Positions 1 to 7,839 of a DNA stretch of 64,000 nt are shown in pieces. Below the pieces are notes generated by a model. That model saw nothing but the letters and a program-made list of their open reading frames with translations, ran no database searches and was not told the DNA's origin. Numbering within the stretch: position 1 is the first letter of the stretch; every line of letters begins with the position of its first letter. Made by a program: the position numbers and the translations under genes. Source of the stretch: Bacteroidales bacterium (GTDB taxonomy: Bacteria > Bacteroidota > Bacteroidia > Bacteroidales > UBA932); the NCBI GenBank assembly GCA_017439305.1, contig JAFSJK010000088.1, forward strand, positions 52,219-116,218, read 5' to 3'.

Positions 1-36
1 CAACAGGCAGATGGAGAGAAGGAGGGTCTTTTTCAT
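1..36 (-). CDS. Start of an exported protein (partial, cut by window edge)
   Basis: Only twelve codons lie in the window, reading MKKTLLLSICLL on the minus strand. A start methionine, two lysines and a leucine-rich run look like the beginning of a signal peptide or lipoprotein leader. The gene begins 6 bases after the stop of the putative anti-sigma gene, so it is probably the third gene of the sigma/anti-sigma operon. Its function cannot be judged from this fragment. Confidence 0.55.
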   Translation of the reverse strand, partial: MKKTLLLSICLL

Positions 37-42
37 ACTTTC

Positions 43-552
43 TTACTGATTCAATGATACGAGATTGAAGGAACTGCCTCCGTCCAGCGGGGTGACGATG
101 TAGGAGGCGGTCTGCCCATCGGGGAAATGGGCGGTCATCACAAACCCGTCCCCAACGGGTTTGAATTCGATGTTGTCGGCGTCGGCCGGATTGAAGTTGG
201 AAATGAAGGCCAGTTGCTGGATCAGGTCCATGTAATGGTCTGGCTGCGGAGTCGGTACGGCGGGGCGCTCCGGTTTGCCGGTCAGGAGGATGACCGCTGC
301 GATGGCGGCGGCCACACCGGTCAGGGACAGGCCCCAGCGCAGTTTGACCGGTTTGACGATCCGGTCATATTCATCCTCTGCATCAGGGAGTTCCTGGATC
401 CGGACAGGCTGGATGGCCTGTATCATTTGATAGACGGCCATTTCTTCCTCATCGGCAGGGGGCGTGTTGGCGAACGAATCGGCAAGCTCCCGCTCCTGTG
501 CGGCTGTCGTTTCCGCGTCCAGATACAGTTTGATCAAGTCTTTCCGGTCCAT
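43..552 (-). CDS. Putative anti-sigma factor, single-pass membrane protein
   Basis: This is a 169-residue protein with an acidic, helical N-terminal part of about 70 residues, one membrane segment near residues 75-92 (SLTGVAAAIAAVILL) and an extracytoplasmic C-terminal domain. It starts 4 bases after the stop of the ECF sigma gene, in the same direction. Position and topology are those of the small membrane anti-sigma proteins that Bacteroidetes encode next to ECF sigma factors, where the N-terminal segment holds the sigma factor at the membrane. I see no zinc-binding HxxxCxxC motif, so it is not a classical ZAS protein. The assignment rests on context and topology, not on a recognised domain. 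Confidence 0.6.
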   Translation of the reverse strand: MDRKDLIKLYLDAETTAAQERELADSFANTPPADEEEMAVYQMIQAIQPVRIQELPDAEDEYDRIVKPVKLRWGLSLTGVAAAIAAVILLTGKPERPAVPTPQPDHYMDLIQQLAFISNFNPADADNIEFKPVGDGFVMTAHFPDGQTASYIVTPLDGGSSFNLVSLNQ

Positions 553-556
553 TGTC

Positions 557-1048
557 CTATTTCAGATTAAGTGATTTCATCATTTCTTTCCGTGCCGTGG
601 AGATGGAACTCTTTACGCTTCCTTTCGACCTTCCGGTCAGGGCGGCGATTTCGTCGAGGGACAGCCCGGTGGCTTTCAACTGCAGCAAACGCCGTGTACC
701 TTCCGGAATCTGTTCCAGGGCTTTTTGAGCCAGGCTTTCGGCTTCGGTCAGCTCTATTTTTGCCGATGCCTCATCGCCGTCTGGGAGCCATTCTGGGAAC
801 ACTCCGCTTCGGACAGGACCTTTTTTGCGCCAAAGGGAGATGCAGCAGTTCTTGGCCGTTGCTACGGCCCAAGCCTCTGCGCTGCGGATCGTCGCTCCGT
901 CCCGTCTGGCTACCCAAAGCCTGAGCAGGACATCCTGCACCACATCCTCCGGATCGCCTTCCAGCCTGGCTGCCCGGAAGAATCTCCGAGCCATCGCAAG
1001 GACCTTGGGCCTTATTTGAGCGAGTTCTGTTTCGAGCGCTTTTTCCAT
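557..1048 (-). CDS. RNA polymerase ECF-type sigma-70 factor
   Basis: The 163-residue protein has the two-domain ECF layout. Region 2 covers about residues 10-75, with DPEDVVQDVLLRLW as the helix that binds core polymerase and melts the -10 element. Region 4 covers about residues 105-158, with a helix-turn-helix around LSLDEIAALTGRSKGSVKSS. Length is normal for the family (160-190). The gene directly precedes a membrane protein that is probably its anti-sigma factor. Upstream, a sequence resembling an ECF promoter suggests it transcribes its own operon. The stimulus and regulon cannot be inferred. Confidence 0.93.
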   Translation of the reverse strand: MEKALETELAQIRPKVLAMARRFFRAARLEGDPEDVVQDVLLRLWVARRDGATIRSAEAWAVATAKNCCISLWRKKGPVRSGVFPEWLPDGDEASAKIELTEAESLAQKALEQIPEGTRRLLQLKATGLSLDEIAALTGRSKGSVKSSISTARKEMMKSLNLK

Positions 1049-1060
1049 ACTTCACACCCT

Positions 1061-1084
1061 TAGACGCAAAAAGCGTGAAAAGTT
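1061..1084 (-). promoter_or_regulatory. Candidate ECF-type promoter of the sigma operon
   Basis: On the minus strand, AAC (1084-1082) is followed after 15 bases by CGTCTA (1066-1061), 12 bases before the sigma-factor start codon. AAC at -35 and CGTC at -10 with roughly this spacing is the usual ECF pattern, which suggests autoregulation. It is a single site and short motifs occur by chance. Confidence 0.4.
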
Positions 1085-1111
1085 AAGAAGATTCCGTACA
1101 TTTGTTCTGCA

Positions 1112-1915
1112 ATGTCCGAACACTGGGAAATATACGCCGACTGGAATCCGTGGCACGGCTGCACCAAGATAAGCCCTGGGTGCAAGTATTGTTACGTGTA
1201 CCGGCAGGACGAAATGTACGGCAGCGAAATTGCAAGCAGTGTATGCCGGAAGACGGGGAATTTCAACCTTCCGTTGAAGCGGAAGCGGGACAGGTCTTGG
1301 AAGATCGAGAGCGGGAAGATCGTCTTTACCTGCTTCACCTCTGACTTCCTGCTGAAGGATGCCGATGAATGGCGCCCCGACTGCTGGAAGATGATCAAGT
1401 ACCGGCGCGACCTCTGGTTCTTCTTTTTCACCAAACGTATCGACCGCATTATGGAGTGCGTGCCTCCCGACTGGGGCGACGGCTATGACAATGTGATCGT
1501 GGGGTGCACCGTGGAGAATCAGGAGATGGCCGACTATCGGCTTCCCATCTTCCTGTCGCTTCCCATCAAGCACAAAACCATCATCGTATCACCGATGATT
1601 ACAGCCGTGAACCTCACGCCCTATCTGGATGAAACGATCGAGGAAGTGTCGGTCGGGGGAGAGTCCGGAGCCGAGGCAAGGCCTTGCAACTACGACTGGA
1701 TCCTTTCGGTCAGGGAACAATGCATCGCGAAAGATATTCCCTTCCGCTTCCATCAGACCGGTGCCCGCTTCATCAAGGACGGCAAGATGTACCGGGTACC
1801 CCGCTGTTACCAGCTCAGCCAGGCACATAAAGCCAACATTGACTACAAGATTGGGAAATACCTCGTGCCCGAGAAAGTGAGGTACGAGTGGAAGGACAGT
1901 GATTATCACGATTGA
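1112..1915 (+). CDS. DUF5131 (phage Gp37/Gp68 family) radical-SAM-like protein
   Basis: This 267-residue protein opens with WNPWHGCTKISPGCKYCYV, whose cysteines (C-x6-C-x2-C) near residues 16-26 resemble an iron-sulfur site of the radical SAM type. Later motifs VGCTVENQ, VSVGGESG and FRFHQTGA are family hallmarks as I know them. DUF5131 genes are common in phages and mobile regions, often beside a TcmP three-Cys-motif partner, and their reaction is not established. No partner is present, so this copy is an orphan. A -7-like TACATTTG lies at 1097-1104. An AT-rich gene-free stretch and a tRNA follow, which fits a remnant of acquired DNA. Confidence 0.85.
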   Translation: MSEHWEIYADWNPWHGCTKISPGCKYCYVYRQDEMYGSEIASSVCRKTGNFNLPLKRKRDRSWKIESGKIVFTCFTSDFLLKDADEWRPDCWKMIKYRRDLWFFFFTKRIDRIMECVPPDWGDGYDNVIVGCTVENQEMADYRLPIFLSLPIKHKTIIVSPMITAVNLTPYLDETIEEVSVGGESGAEARPCNYDWILSVREQCIAKDIPFRFHQTGARFIKDGKMYRVPRCYQLSQAHKANIDYKIGKYLVPEKVRYEWKDSDYHD

Positions 1916-1916
1916 C

Positions 1917-1939
1917 AGCCGGGTCACTTGAACCCGGCT
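1917..1939 (+). terminator. Hairpin after the DUF5131 gene
   Basis: AGCCGGGT (1917-1924) and ACCCGGCT (1932-1939) form a perfect 8-bp stem with a 7-base loop immediately after the stop codon. No clear T-run follows, so termination would be weak or factor-assisted. Confidence 0.4.
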
Positions 1940-1990
1940 CCTGAAACGAGCTCCTTCCCATGTATATTGCTCACGTGTCCTGCCTATGTG

Positions 1991-2060
1991 TGTACACTGC
2001 TTCTGTGTACACGAAATCGTTCTTTCATGCAGTTTCTGGTGTACACACGGGCAGTGTACA
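1991..2060. repeat. Nested inverted repeat built from GTGTACAC palindromes
   Basis: Four copies of the palindrome GTGTACAC (the last ends in T) start at 1990, 2005, 2039 and 2054, so the spacings are 15, 34 and 15 bases. The first pair (1991-2012) and the second pair (2039-2060) are inverted copies of each other, identical at 19 of 22 positions, around a 26-base centre. The element can form a long stem-loop or act as a multi-site operator. It lies in a gene-free region, and no other copy was noticed in the window. Confidence 0.75.
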
Positions 2061-2061
2061 T

Positions 2062-2357
2062 GCTTTTGCAATGCTTATCGTTGGGGGGGGGCTATCACTC
2101 TCTTTTTTGCCCGGTAGTTCAGAGCTGACCCGTCCTGATTTTTGGGTCTATTAGACAAATGGGATGATAGATCAGATTATTATGAGATGCTTTTCTGTTT
2201 CGTTCGGCAACTAAAAGAGCCTGGATTTTTTAATGAAAAGACCGCACGGAGGGCGTTCAACTTGGTCTTTTCAGTAAAAAAAGACAGGTGGTAAATTTGC
2301 CGAGAGGAACAGAATAGAATCAGTGTAAAACTATTTCAGGACAAGTCAGATGCTCAA
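2062..2357. other. Gene-free AT-rich stretch
   Basis: No convincing reading frame lies between the repeat and the tRNA terminator. The stretch is visibly AT-richer than the flanks. It contains a run of nine G at 2083-2091, prone to slippage, and a perfect 9-bp inverted repeat, GAAAAGACC (2235-2243) against GGTCTTTTC (2264-2272). It may be decayed acquired DNA, but no transposase or integrase remnant is readable. Confidence 0.5.
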
Positions 2358-2393
2358 ACAAAAAAAGTCCAGCCAATTCGGCTGGACTCTTTT
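2358..2393 (-). terminator. Rho-independent terminator of tRNA-Ala(GGC)
   Basis: AGTCCAGCC (2366-2374) and GGCTGGACT (2380-2388) make a perfect 9-bp stem with a 5-base loop. On the minus strand it is followed by a run of U (2360-2366), directly downstream of the tRNA. Confidence 0.85.
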
Positions 2394-2394
2394 G

Positions 2395-2467
2395 TGGAGC
2401 ATAGGAGAATCGAACTCCTGACCTTTTGAATGCCATTCAAACGCTCTACCAACTGAGCTAATACCCC
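2395..2467 (-). tRNA. tRNA-Ala, anticodon GGC
   Basis: The minus strand folds into a standard 73-base cloverleaf. The acceptor stem GGGGTAT pairs with ATGCTCC, the D-arm is GCTC-AGTTGGTA-GAGC, the anticodon loop ATGGCAT gives GGC, and the T-arm loop is TTCGATT. The G3-U70 wobble pair, the main identity element for alanine, is present. CCA is not encoded. It shares its 5' half with the second alanine tRNA at 15307. Confidence 0.97.
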
Positions 2468-2640
2468 GTGTCCCGTGCGGAGGTTTCCGTTTGGGACTAC
2501 AAAGGTAGGCAGTTTTTTTGGAAATGCAAACTTTTTGGAAGTTTTTTTTACGCGTTGCCTGAAAAGGGGAGGGGGTATGGCTTTGTTCGGGGAAAATGAT
2601 TATATTTGTATGATGAAGCCCAGAGAGGGCAGATGAAGCA

Positions 2641-3675
2641 ATGAAAATTGTCGCAGATGCACACATCCCGTTCCTGAAGGGAGTGTTCGAACCCTACGCG
2701 GACGTCGTCTATAAGGACGGCCCGGAGATTTGCCGTGAGGACTGCCTGGATGCCGACGTGCTGGTCACCCGTACCCGTACCCGCTGCAATGCGGAACTTT
2801 TGGAAGGGACGAAGGTGCGGATGATTTCGACGGCCACCATCGGAACCGACCATATCGACCTTCCCTGGTGCGAGGCCCACGGGATTGAAGTTTTCAATGC
2901 CGCCGGATGCAATGCAGGGGGCGTGATGAATTACGTGTTCTCCGCCATGTATGGCGTGGCTTCCCGGAAGAAGATTCCGCTCCAGGGTGCGAAACTGGGC
3001 ATCGTCGGCGTGGGCCATGTCGGCCGGAGGGTGGAGCGGATGGGCCGGAAACTCGGCTTCCAGATTCTCCGCTGCGATCCGCCCAGGGCGGAAAAAGAGG
3101 GCCCCGAGGATTTCTGCACGCTGGACGAACTTCTCGCGGAGGCGCAGATTGTGACCATGCATGTCCCTCTGGATGAAACGACCCGGGGGATGGCCAACGA
3201 CGATTTCTTCGGAAAAATGCGCCCGGGAACCATTTTCATCAATGCTGCCCGGGGAGAAGTGGTGGACGAAGCGGCCCTTCTCCGGGCGCGACCCAAGCTC
3301 GGCGCCCTGGTCATCGACACCTGGTGCAACGAGCCGGATGTAAACCAGCGCCTGCTGGGTGAATGCGATATTGCGACGCCCCATATCGCGGGGTATTCCT
3401 ACCAAGGCAAGCAGAACGGCACTTCCATGGCGGTCCGGGCCGTGGCCCGGCGGTTCGGGTTCCACGAATTGGAACACTATTACCCGGAACCCGAAGATAT
3501 CGACCTGCATCCCGTCCTGATCGACGTGGCGGGGAAAAGCCAGGGCCAGGTGGCATCCATGCTCCAGTACAACTACCCCATTTTCACGGACGATTTCCTG
3601 TTCCGGACCGACCCGCAGGGGTTCGAGCGGATCCGGAGCTTCTATCAGTACCGCAGGGAATTTTATGTAGAATAA
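2641..3675 (+). CDS. pdxB: 4-phosphoerythronate dehydrogenase
   Basis: PdxB oxidises 4-phospho-D-erythronate to 2-oxo-3-hydroxy-4-phosphobutanoate, the second step of the DXP-dependent pyridoxal phosphate pathway. At 344 residues the length is slightly below the usual 370-380. The D-2-hydroxyacid dehydrogenase fold is clear. The PdxB-type N-terminus includes TATIGTDHID and NAAGCNAGGVMNYV. The NAD Rossmann motif GIVGVGHVGRR lies near residues 120-130, the catalytic region NAARGEVVDE near 200, and the histidine is in TPHIAGYS. A C-terminal dimerisation segment of the DUF3410 kind follows. A TATATTTG -7 element is at 2601-2608. The next gene starts 20 bases downstream. Confidence 0.93.
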   Translation: MKIVADAHIPFLKGVFEPYADVVYKDGPEICREDCLDADVLVTRTRTRCNAELLEGTKVRMISTATIGTDHIDLPWCEAHGIEVFNAAGCNAGGVMNYVFSAMYGVASRKKIPLQGAKLGIVGVGHVGRRVERMGRKLGFQILRCDPPRAEKEGPEDFCTLDELLAEAQIVTMHVPLDETTRGMANDDFFGKMRPGTIFINAARGEVVDEAALLRARPKLGALVIDTWCNEPDVNQRLLGECDIATPHIAGYSYQGKQNGTSMAVRAVARRFGFHELEHYYPEPEDIDLHPVLIDVAGKSQGQVASMLQYNYPIFTDDFLFRTDPQGFERIRSFYQYRREFYVE

Positions 3676-3694
3676 CCATATTGACACTAAGACT

Positions 3695-5188
3695 ATGTTC
3701 AACCAGAAAGACACCACCCAGATCCAACAGAGAGGTTCTTCCGTCCGCGACGTAGAGGAGCAGATCGAGCATTTCAAGAAAGGATTCCCCTGGATGAAAA
3801 TCGTGGGGCCGGCTACGCCCGAGCGGGGTATCCGGGTCCTGAGCGAGGCCGAGGCCGATGAGGCCATCCATTATTACGACGGGGCGGCGATTGCGGGGAA
3901 ATGCAAGTTCGTTCCCGCTTCGGGAGCGGCATCCCGGATGTTCAAGGACATCTTCGCCGGCCTGGCCACCCTGGAAAAGGGAGACGACCTGCCTGCCGAT
4001 GCTGCCGGTTCCAAGCTGGCCGCTCAGATCGAGAAATTCGCCTTCTACACGGAGGAACTCTTCGGAAAGAAAGAGGATACCGCCGCTTACCGGAAGTCGG
4101 TCCTGAAGAAGGTTCTGACCGATGAAGGTCTCGGATACGGGGCCAAACCCAAAGGCGTCATCCGCTTCCACCGTTATGCCGACGGGGAAGTGCGCACCGC
4201 CATCGCCGAGCATCTGGTGGAGGCCGCGACCTACATGCGCAATGACGACGGCACCTGCAACCTGGTCGTCACCATCTCCCCGGAGCACAAGCAGCTGTTC
4301 GAGGATGCCCTGGCCGAGGTCCAGCCCGCTTTCGAGGCCCGCTACGGCGTGAAATACAACGTGACCTTCACCTATCAGGACAAAGCTACCGACACGATTG
4401 CCGTAGATGCGAAGAACAAGCCTTTCCGGACCGACGATGACGCGCTCCTGTTCCGCCCCGCCGGTCACGGTGCCCTGATCTATAACCTGAACAAGGTGGA
4501 GGAAGAACTCGTCTCCATCAAGAATATCGACAATGTCGCCCACGAGAAACTCCTGGGCACGACCGCCCGTTACAAGAAAGTGCTGATGGGCGAGGCCCTG
4601 AAGGTGCGCGACCGGATCTTCGGCTATCTCAGGAAACTGGATGAGAATCCCTCGGTGCAGCTTTGCAATGAGATCGAAAACTTCCTGGACAAGGAACTGT
4701 GTGTCCAGCTCCCGTTGGCCCGCGGAGAGGCCGAGCGTGTGGAGTTGCTCCGCGAGAAACTCAACCGTCCTGTCCGCGTCTGCGGAATGGTCCGCAACGA
4801 GGGCGAACCCGGAGGCGGTCCCTACATCATTGCCGGAAAGGATGGCGCCACTTCCCTCCAGATCCTGGAAAGCGTCCAGATCAACAAAGAGGACGCCGGC
4901 GCCATGGCCGCGATGTCCCGCGCCACCCATTTCAATCCTGTCGACTTGGTGTGCTGCCTGAAGGACTACAAGGGTGACAAGTTCGACCTGCTGGCCCACG
5001 TGGACCCGGAAGCCGGCTTCATCAGCTCCAAGAGTTATCAGGGCCGCGAGCTCAAGGCGCTGGAACTTCCCGGTCTTTGGAACGGTGCAATGAGCGACTG
5101 GAACACCCTCTTCGTGGAGGTGCCGCTGGAGACCTTCAATCCGGTCAAGGTGGTCCTGGACCTGCTCCGTCCCGCCCATCAGGCGTAA
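3695..5188 (+). CDS. DUF4301 family protein
   Basis: This 497-residue soluble protein without a signal peptide matches the DUF4301 family, which is nearly confined to Bacteroidetes. Family-like stretches are FVPASGAASRMFKD (near residues 70-83), KPKGVIRFHRY, LFRPAGHGALIYNLN and VCGMVRNEGEPGGGPY. The ASGAASRMFK segment and the glycine-rich GEPGGGP resemble phosphate or nucleotide-binding loops of sugar-phosphate nucleotidyltransferases. That is inference, as no activity is known. It begins 20 bases after pdxB and may be co-transcribed with it. The citrate-lyase operon follows but appears to have its own promoter. Confidence 0.85.
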   Translation: MFNQKDTTQIQQRGSSVRDVEEQIEHFKKGFPWMKIVGPATPERGIRVLSEAEADEAIHYYDGAAIAGKCKFVPASGAASRMFKDIFAGLATLEKGDDLPADAAGSKLAAQIEKFAFYTEELFGKKEDTAAYRKSVLKKVLTDEGLGYGAKPKGVIRFHRYADGEVRTAIAEHLVEAATYMRNDDGTCNLVVTISPEHKQLFEDALAEVQPAFEARYGVKYNVTFTYQDKATDTIAVDAKNKPFRTDDDALLFRPAGHGALIYNLNKVEEELVSIKNIDNVAHEKLLGTTARYKKVLMGEALKVRDRIFGYLRKLDENPSVQLCNEIENFLDKELCVQLPLARGEAERVELLREKLNRPVRVCGMVRNEGEPGGGPYIIAGKDGATSLQILESVQINKEDAGAMAAMSRATHFNPVDLVCCLKDYKGDKFDLLAHVDPEAGFISSKSYQGRELKALELPGLWNGAMSDWNTLFVEVPLETFNPVKVVLDLLRPAHQA

Positions 5189-5202
5189 AAAGCGGAAAAA
5201 GC

Positions 5203-5233
5203 TTTGAAATTGATACGAAAAAGGCTAATTTCG
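5203..5233 (+). promoter_or_regulatory. Promoter of the citrate lyase operon
   Basis: TTTG at 5203-5206 and TAATTTCG at 5226-5233 are separated by 19 bases, close to the Bacteroidetes consensus with one mismatch in the -7 box. citD starts 33 bases downstream. Confidence 0.55.
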
Positions 5234-5265
5234 CATCACAATTGAAACCGAACCCCTAATTTTCT

Positions 5266-5541
5266 ATGGAAATCAAAAACGCAGTGGCCGGAACCTTGGA
5301 GTCTGGGGACATCATGGTCCAGATTGCTCCGGGTGAAGGCCTGCAGGTAGACCTGCAAAGTTCTGTCGCCGCCCAGTTCGGACGGCAGATCAAGGCGGTC
5401 ATCACCGAGACCCTGACGGGACTCGGCATCGACAATGCCTATGTCAAGGCAACGGACAAGGGTGCACTTGACTGCACCATCCGGGCACGTGTAACCGCGG
5501 CGGCCGTCCGCGCAACGGGAAAGGACGTATGGAAAGACTGA
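5266..5541 (+). CDS. citD: Citrate lyase acyl carrier protein (gamma subunit)
   Basis: CitD carries the 2'-(5''-phosphoribosyl)-3'-dephospho-CoA arm on which acetyl and citryl thioesters are formed in the citrate lyase complex. The 91-residue length is normal. The modification site is visible: AGTLESGD near the N-terminus places the acceptor serine at residue 13, as in known CitD proteins. It opens the operon citD-citE-citF-citX-citCG and overlaps citE by 13 bases, which suggests translational coupling. Confidence 0.95.
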   Translation: MEIKNAVAGTLESGDIMVQIAPGEGLQVDLQSSVAAQFGRQIKAVITETLTGLGIDNAYVKATDKGALDCTIRARVTAAAVRATGKDVWKD

Positions 5542-6419
5542 GAAGGACGATGATGTTCGTTCCCGGCAACAACCCGGGAATGATGGCCGACGCCCACATC
5601 TATGGGCCTGATTCCATTATGCTGGACCTGGAGGATTCCGTGACGATGGCCGAGAAGGACGCCGCCCGTCTCCTGGTTCACAATGCATTGAAATCCATCG
5701 ATTTCGGTGGAACTGAGATGGTGGTCCGCATCAACCCGCTGAACACCCCTTACGGAAAGAAGGACGTGGAAGCCGTGGTCAAGGCCGGTGTGGATGTGAT
5801 CCGCATGCCCAAGACCGAGACCGCGGACGAGGTCCGCGAACTGGAGGCCGAGATCGTGAAGGTTGAGACCGAACTTGGCTGCGTGGGCCGCACGCTCATC
5901 ATGGCTGCCATCGAAAGCGCCCTGGGTGTGGTGAATGCCTACGAGATCGCTACCGCATCCAAGCGGATGATGGGCATCGCCCTCGGCGCCGAGGACTATT
6001 CCGCCAACCTGAAGACCCAGCGTACTCCTGGCGGTGCTGAGCTCCTGCTCGCCCGCGAGAGCATCGTCGTGGCCGCCCGTGCCGCCGGCATCGCCTGCTT
6101 TGACACGGTCTATTCCAACCTGGACGACATGGAAACCTTCCGGAAGGAGGTCGAACTCATCAAGACGCTCGGCTTCGACGGGAAATCCATCATCAACCCG
6201 CGCCAGATCGAAGTCGTGAACGAGGTCTTCGCCCCGTCGCAGAAGGACATCGACAAGGCCCTCAGGATCATCGCCGCCATCAAGGAGGCCCAGGCCAAGG
6301 GTTCCGGCGTCATCGCCGTGAACGGCAAGATGGTCGACCGTCCGGTCGTCATCCGCGCTGAGCGCACGGTTGCGCTCGCCATCGCATCGGGTATTTTGGA
6401 TAAGGAGGAAGCGTTATGA
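5529..6419 (+). CDS. citE: Citrate lyase beta subunit (citryl-ACP lyase)
   Basis: CitE cleaves citryl-ACP into oxaloacetate and acetyl-ACP. The 296 residues show the HpcH/HpaI TIM-barrel family. RRTMMFVPGNNPGM is at the start, DSIMLDLEDSV gives the acidic metal site, VVRINPLNTPYG supplies the phosphate-binding arginine region, and IALGAEDYSANL is near residue 155. Length is typical. It overlaps citD at the start and citF at the end (ATGA at 6416-6419). Confidence 0.95.
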   Translation: MERLRRTMMFVPGNNPGMMADAHIYGPDSIMLDLEDSVTMAEKDAARLLVHNALKSIDFGGTEMVVRINPLNTPYGKKDVEAVVKAGVDVIRMPKTETADEVRELEAEIVKVETELGCVGRTLIMAAIESALGVVNAYEIATASKRMMGIALGAEDYSANLKTQRTPGGAELLLARESIVVAARAAGIACFDTVYSNLDDMETFRKEVELIKTLGFDGKSIINPRQIEVVNEVFAPSQKDIDKALRIIAAIKEAQAKGSGVIAVNGKMVDRPVVIRAERTVALAIASGILDKEEAL

Positions 6420-7837
6420 GAAACACGAAAGTCGTCACTCTCGAAGAAGCCATCCGCCGGTCCGGCCTGAAGGACGGGATGACCATCTCGTTCCATCATC
6501 ATTTCCGCGGCGGGGACAAGGTCGTGAACCTGGTGGTCGCCAAGCTCGCCGAAATGGGATTCAAGAACCTGCACCTGGCGGCATCCAGCCTGTCCGACGT
6601 GCATGCCCCGCTCATCGACCATATCAAGAACGGTGTCATCACGAAGATTTCCACTTCCGGCCTGCGCGGAGACCTTGCGAACGAGATCTCCCATGGCCTG
6701 ATGAAGGAGCCGGTCGTGTTCCGTTCCCATGGTGGCCGCGGCAGCGCCATCGCTTCCGGCGAGCTGCATATCGACGTCGCTTTCCTGGGTGCCTCCTCTT
6801 GCGACGAGCTGGGCAATGCCTCCGGCTGCCCCCGTTCCGAGAATGCCAAGTCCATCTGCGGCTCCCTGGGCTATGCCCTTCCGGATGCCCGCTATGCTGA
6901 CCATGTCGTCGTCCTGACGGACGACCTCGTTGCCTATCCGAACGTTCCCAAGTCCATCTCCGCCTGCGACGTGGAGTCCGTGGTGGTCGTGGATTCCGTA
7001 GGTGACAGTTCCAAGATTTCCTCCGGCGCCATCCGTGACAGCAAGAATCCGCGCGACATCCTGCTGGCGAAGCAGGCTGCCAAAGTCATCATCAACAGCG
7101 GTTATTTCAAGGACGGATTCAGCATCCAGACCGGTACCGGCGGCGCATCCCTTGCCGCTGTCAAGTACATCCGGGAGAGCATGCTGGAGAAGGGAATCAA
7201 GGCTTCCTTCGCCCTGGGCGGCATCACGGCCCATATGGTGAAACTCCACGAGGAAGGTCTCATCGGCCGCCTGGTGGACGTGCAGTCCTTCGACAAGGTC
7301 GCGGCGGAATCCATCGCCAACGACCAGATGCATCAGGAAGTCTCCGCCGTGGAGTACGCGAGTGCCGACCATATCGGCTCCGCCGTCCATGCCCTGGATA
7401 TCGTCATCCTCTCCGCCCTGGAAGTGGACGTTGACTTCAATGTCAATGTCCTCGTGGGCTCCGACGGCATCATCCGCGGCGCCATCGGCGGCCATCCGGA
7501 TACGGCCGAGGACAGCGCCCTCTCGATCATCGTGTGCCCGCTCCTGCGAGGCCGCATTCCGTGCGTCGTTCCGAAAGTGACCACGCTGATCACGCCCGGA
7601 AAGGGAGTCGACGTGGTGGTGACCGAATACGGCATCGCCGTCAATCCGGCCCGTCCGGAGATCGCCGACCGCCTCAAGGCCGCCGGTCTCAAGGTCGTGG
7701 ACATCCACGACCTAGCCGCCAAGGCCCGGAGCATCATCGGCGAGCCCGACGCCCTTCCGTTCGGTGACCGGGTCGTCGGCATCGTGATGGACCGTCACGG
7801 CAAGGTGCTGGACAAGATCCACAACATCTTGGACTAA
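6416..7837 (+). CDS. citF: Citrate lyase alpha subunit (citrate:acetyl-ACP transferase)
   Basis: CitF swaps acetyl for citrate on the acyl carrier protein. The protein opens almost at the conserved core (EEAIRRSGLKDGMTISFHHHFRGGD), so its 473 residues lack about 35 N-terminal residues found in the E. coli enzyme. Family motifs continue with SHGGRGSAIASGELHIDVAF, SGAIRD, FSIQTGTGGASLAAV and GAIGGHPDTA. The start codon overlaps the stop of citE by 4 bases, which fixes the start. Together with CitD and CitE it completes the lyase complex. Confidence 0.95.
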   Translation: MRNTKVVTLEEAIRRSGLKDGMTISFHHHFRGGDKVVNLVVAKLAEMGFKNLHLAASSLSDVHAPLIDHIKNGVITKISTSGLRGDLANEISHGLMKEPVVFRSHGGRGSAIASGELHIDVAFLGASSCDELGNASGCPRSENAKSICGSLGYALPDARYADHVVVLTDDLVAYPNVPKSISACDVESVVVVDSVGDSSKISSGAIRDSKNPRDILLAKQAAKVIINSGYFKDGFSIQTGTGGASLAAVKYIRESMLEKGIKASFALGGITAHMVKLHEEGLIGRLVDVQSFDKVAAESIANDQMHQEVSAVEYASADHIGSAVHALDIVILSALEVDVDFNVNVLVGSDGIIRGAIGGHPDTAEDSALSIIVCPLLRGRIPCVVPKVTTLITPGKGVDVVVTEYGIAVNPARPEIADRLKAAGLKVVDIHDLAAKARSIIGEPDALPFGDRVVGIVMDRHGKVLDKIHNILD

Positions 7838-7839
7838 GC

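Noticed and set aside
1990-2061. GTGTACAC repeats as DnaA boxes or a replication origin
   Set aside because: The motif does not match TTATCCACA, there is no dnaA, dnaN or AT-rich unwinding region, and the flanking genes are unrelated.
1928-2128. Open frame of 66 codons after the DUF5131 gene
   Set aside because: It runs through the GTGTACAC inverted repeat and a run of nine G, has no start context, and its cysteine-rich product resembles no protein.
2346-2666. Open frame over the tRNA on the minus strand
   Set aside because: It contains the complete tRNA-Ala(GGC) and its terminator and crosses into pdxB.
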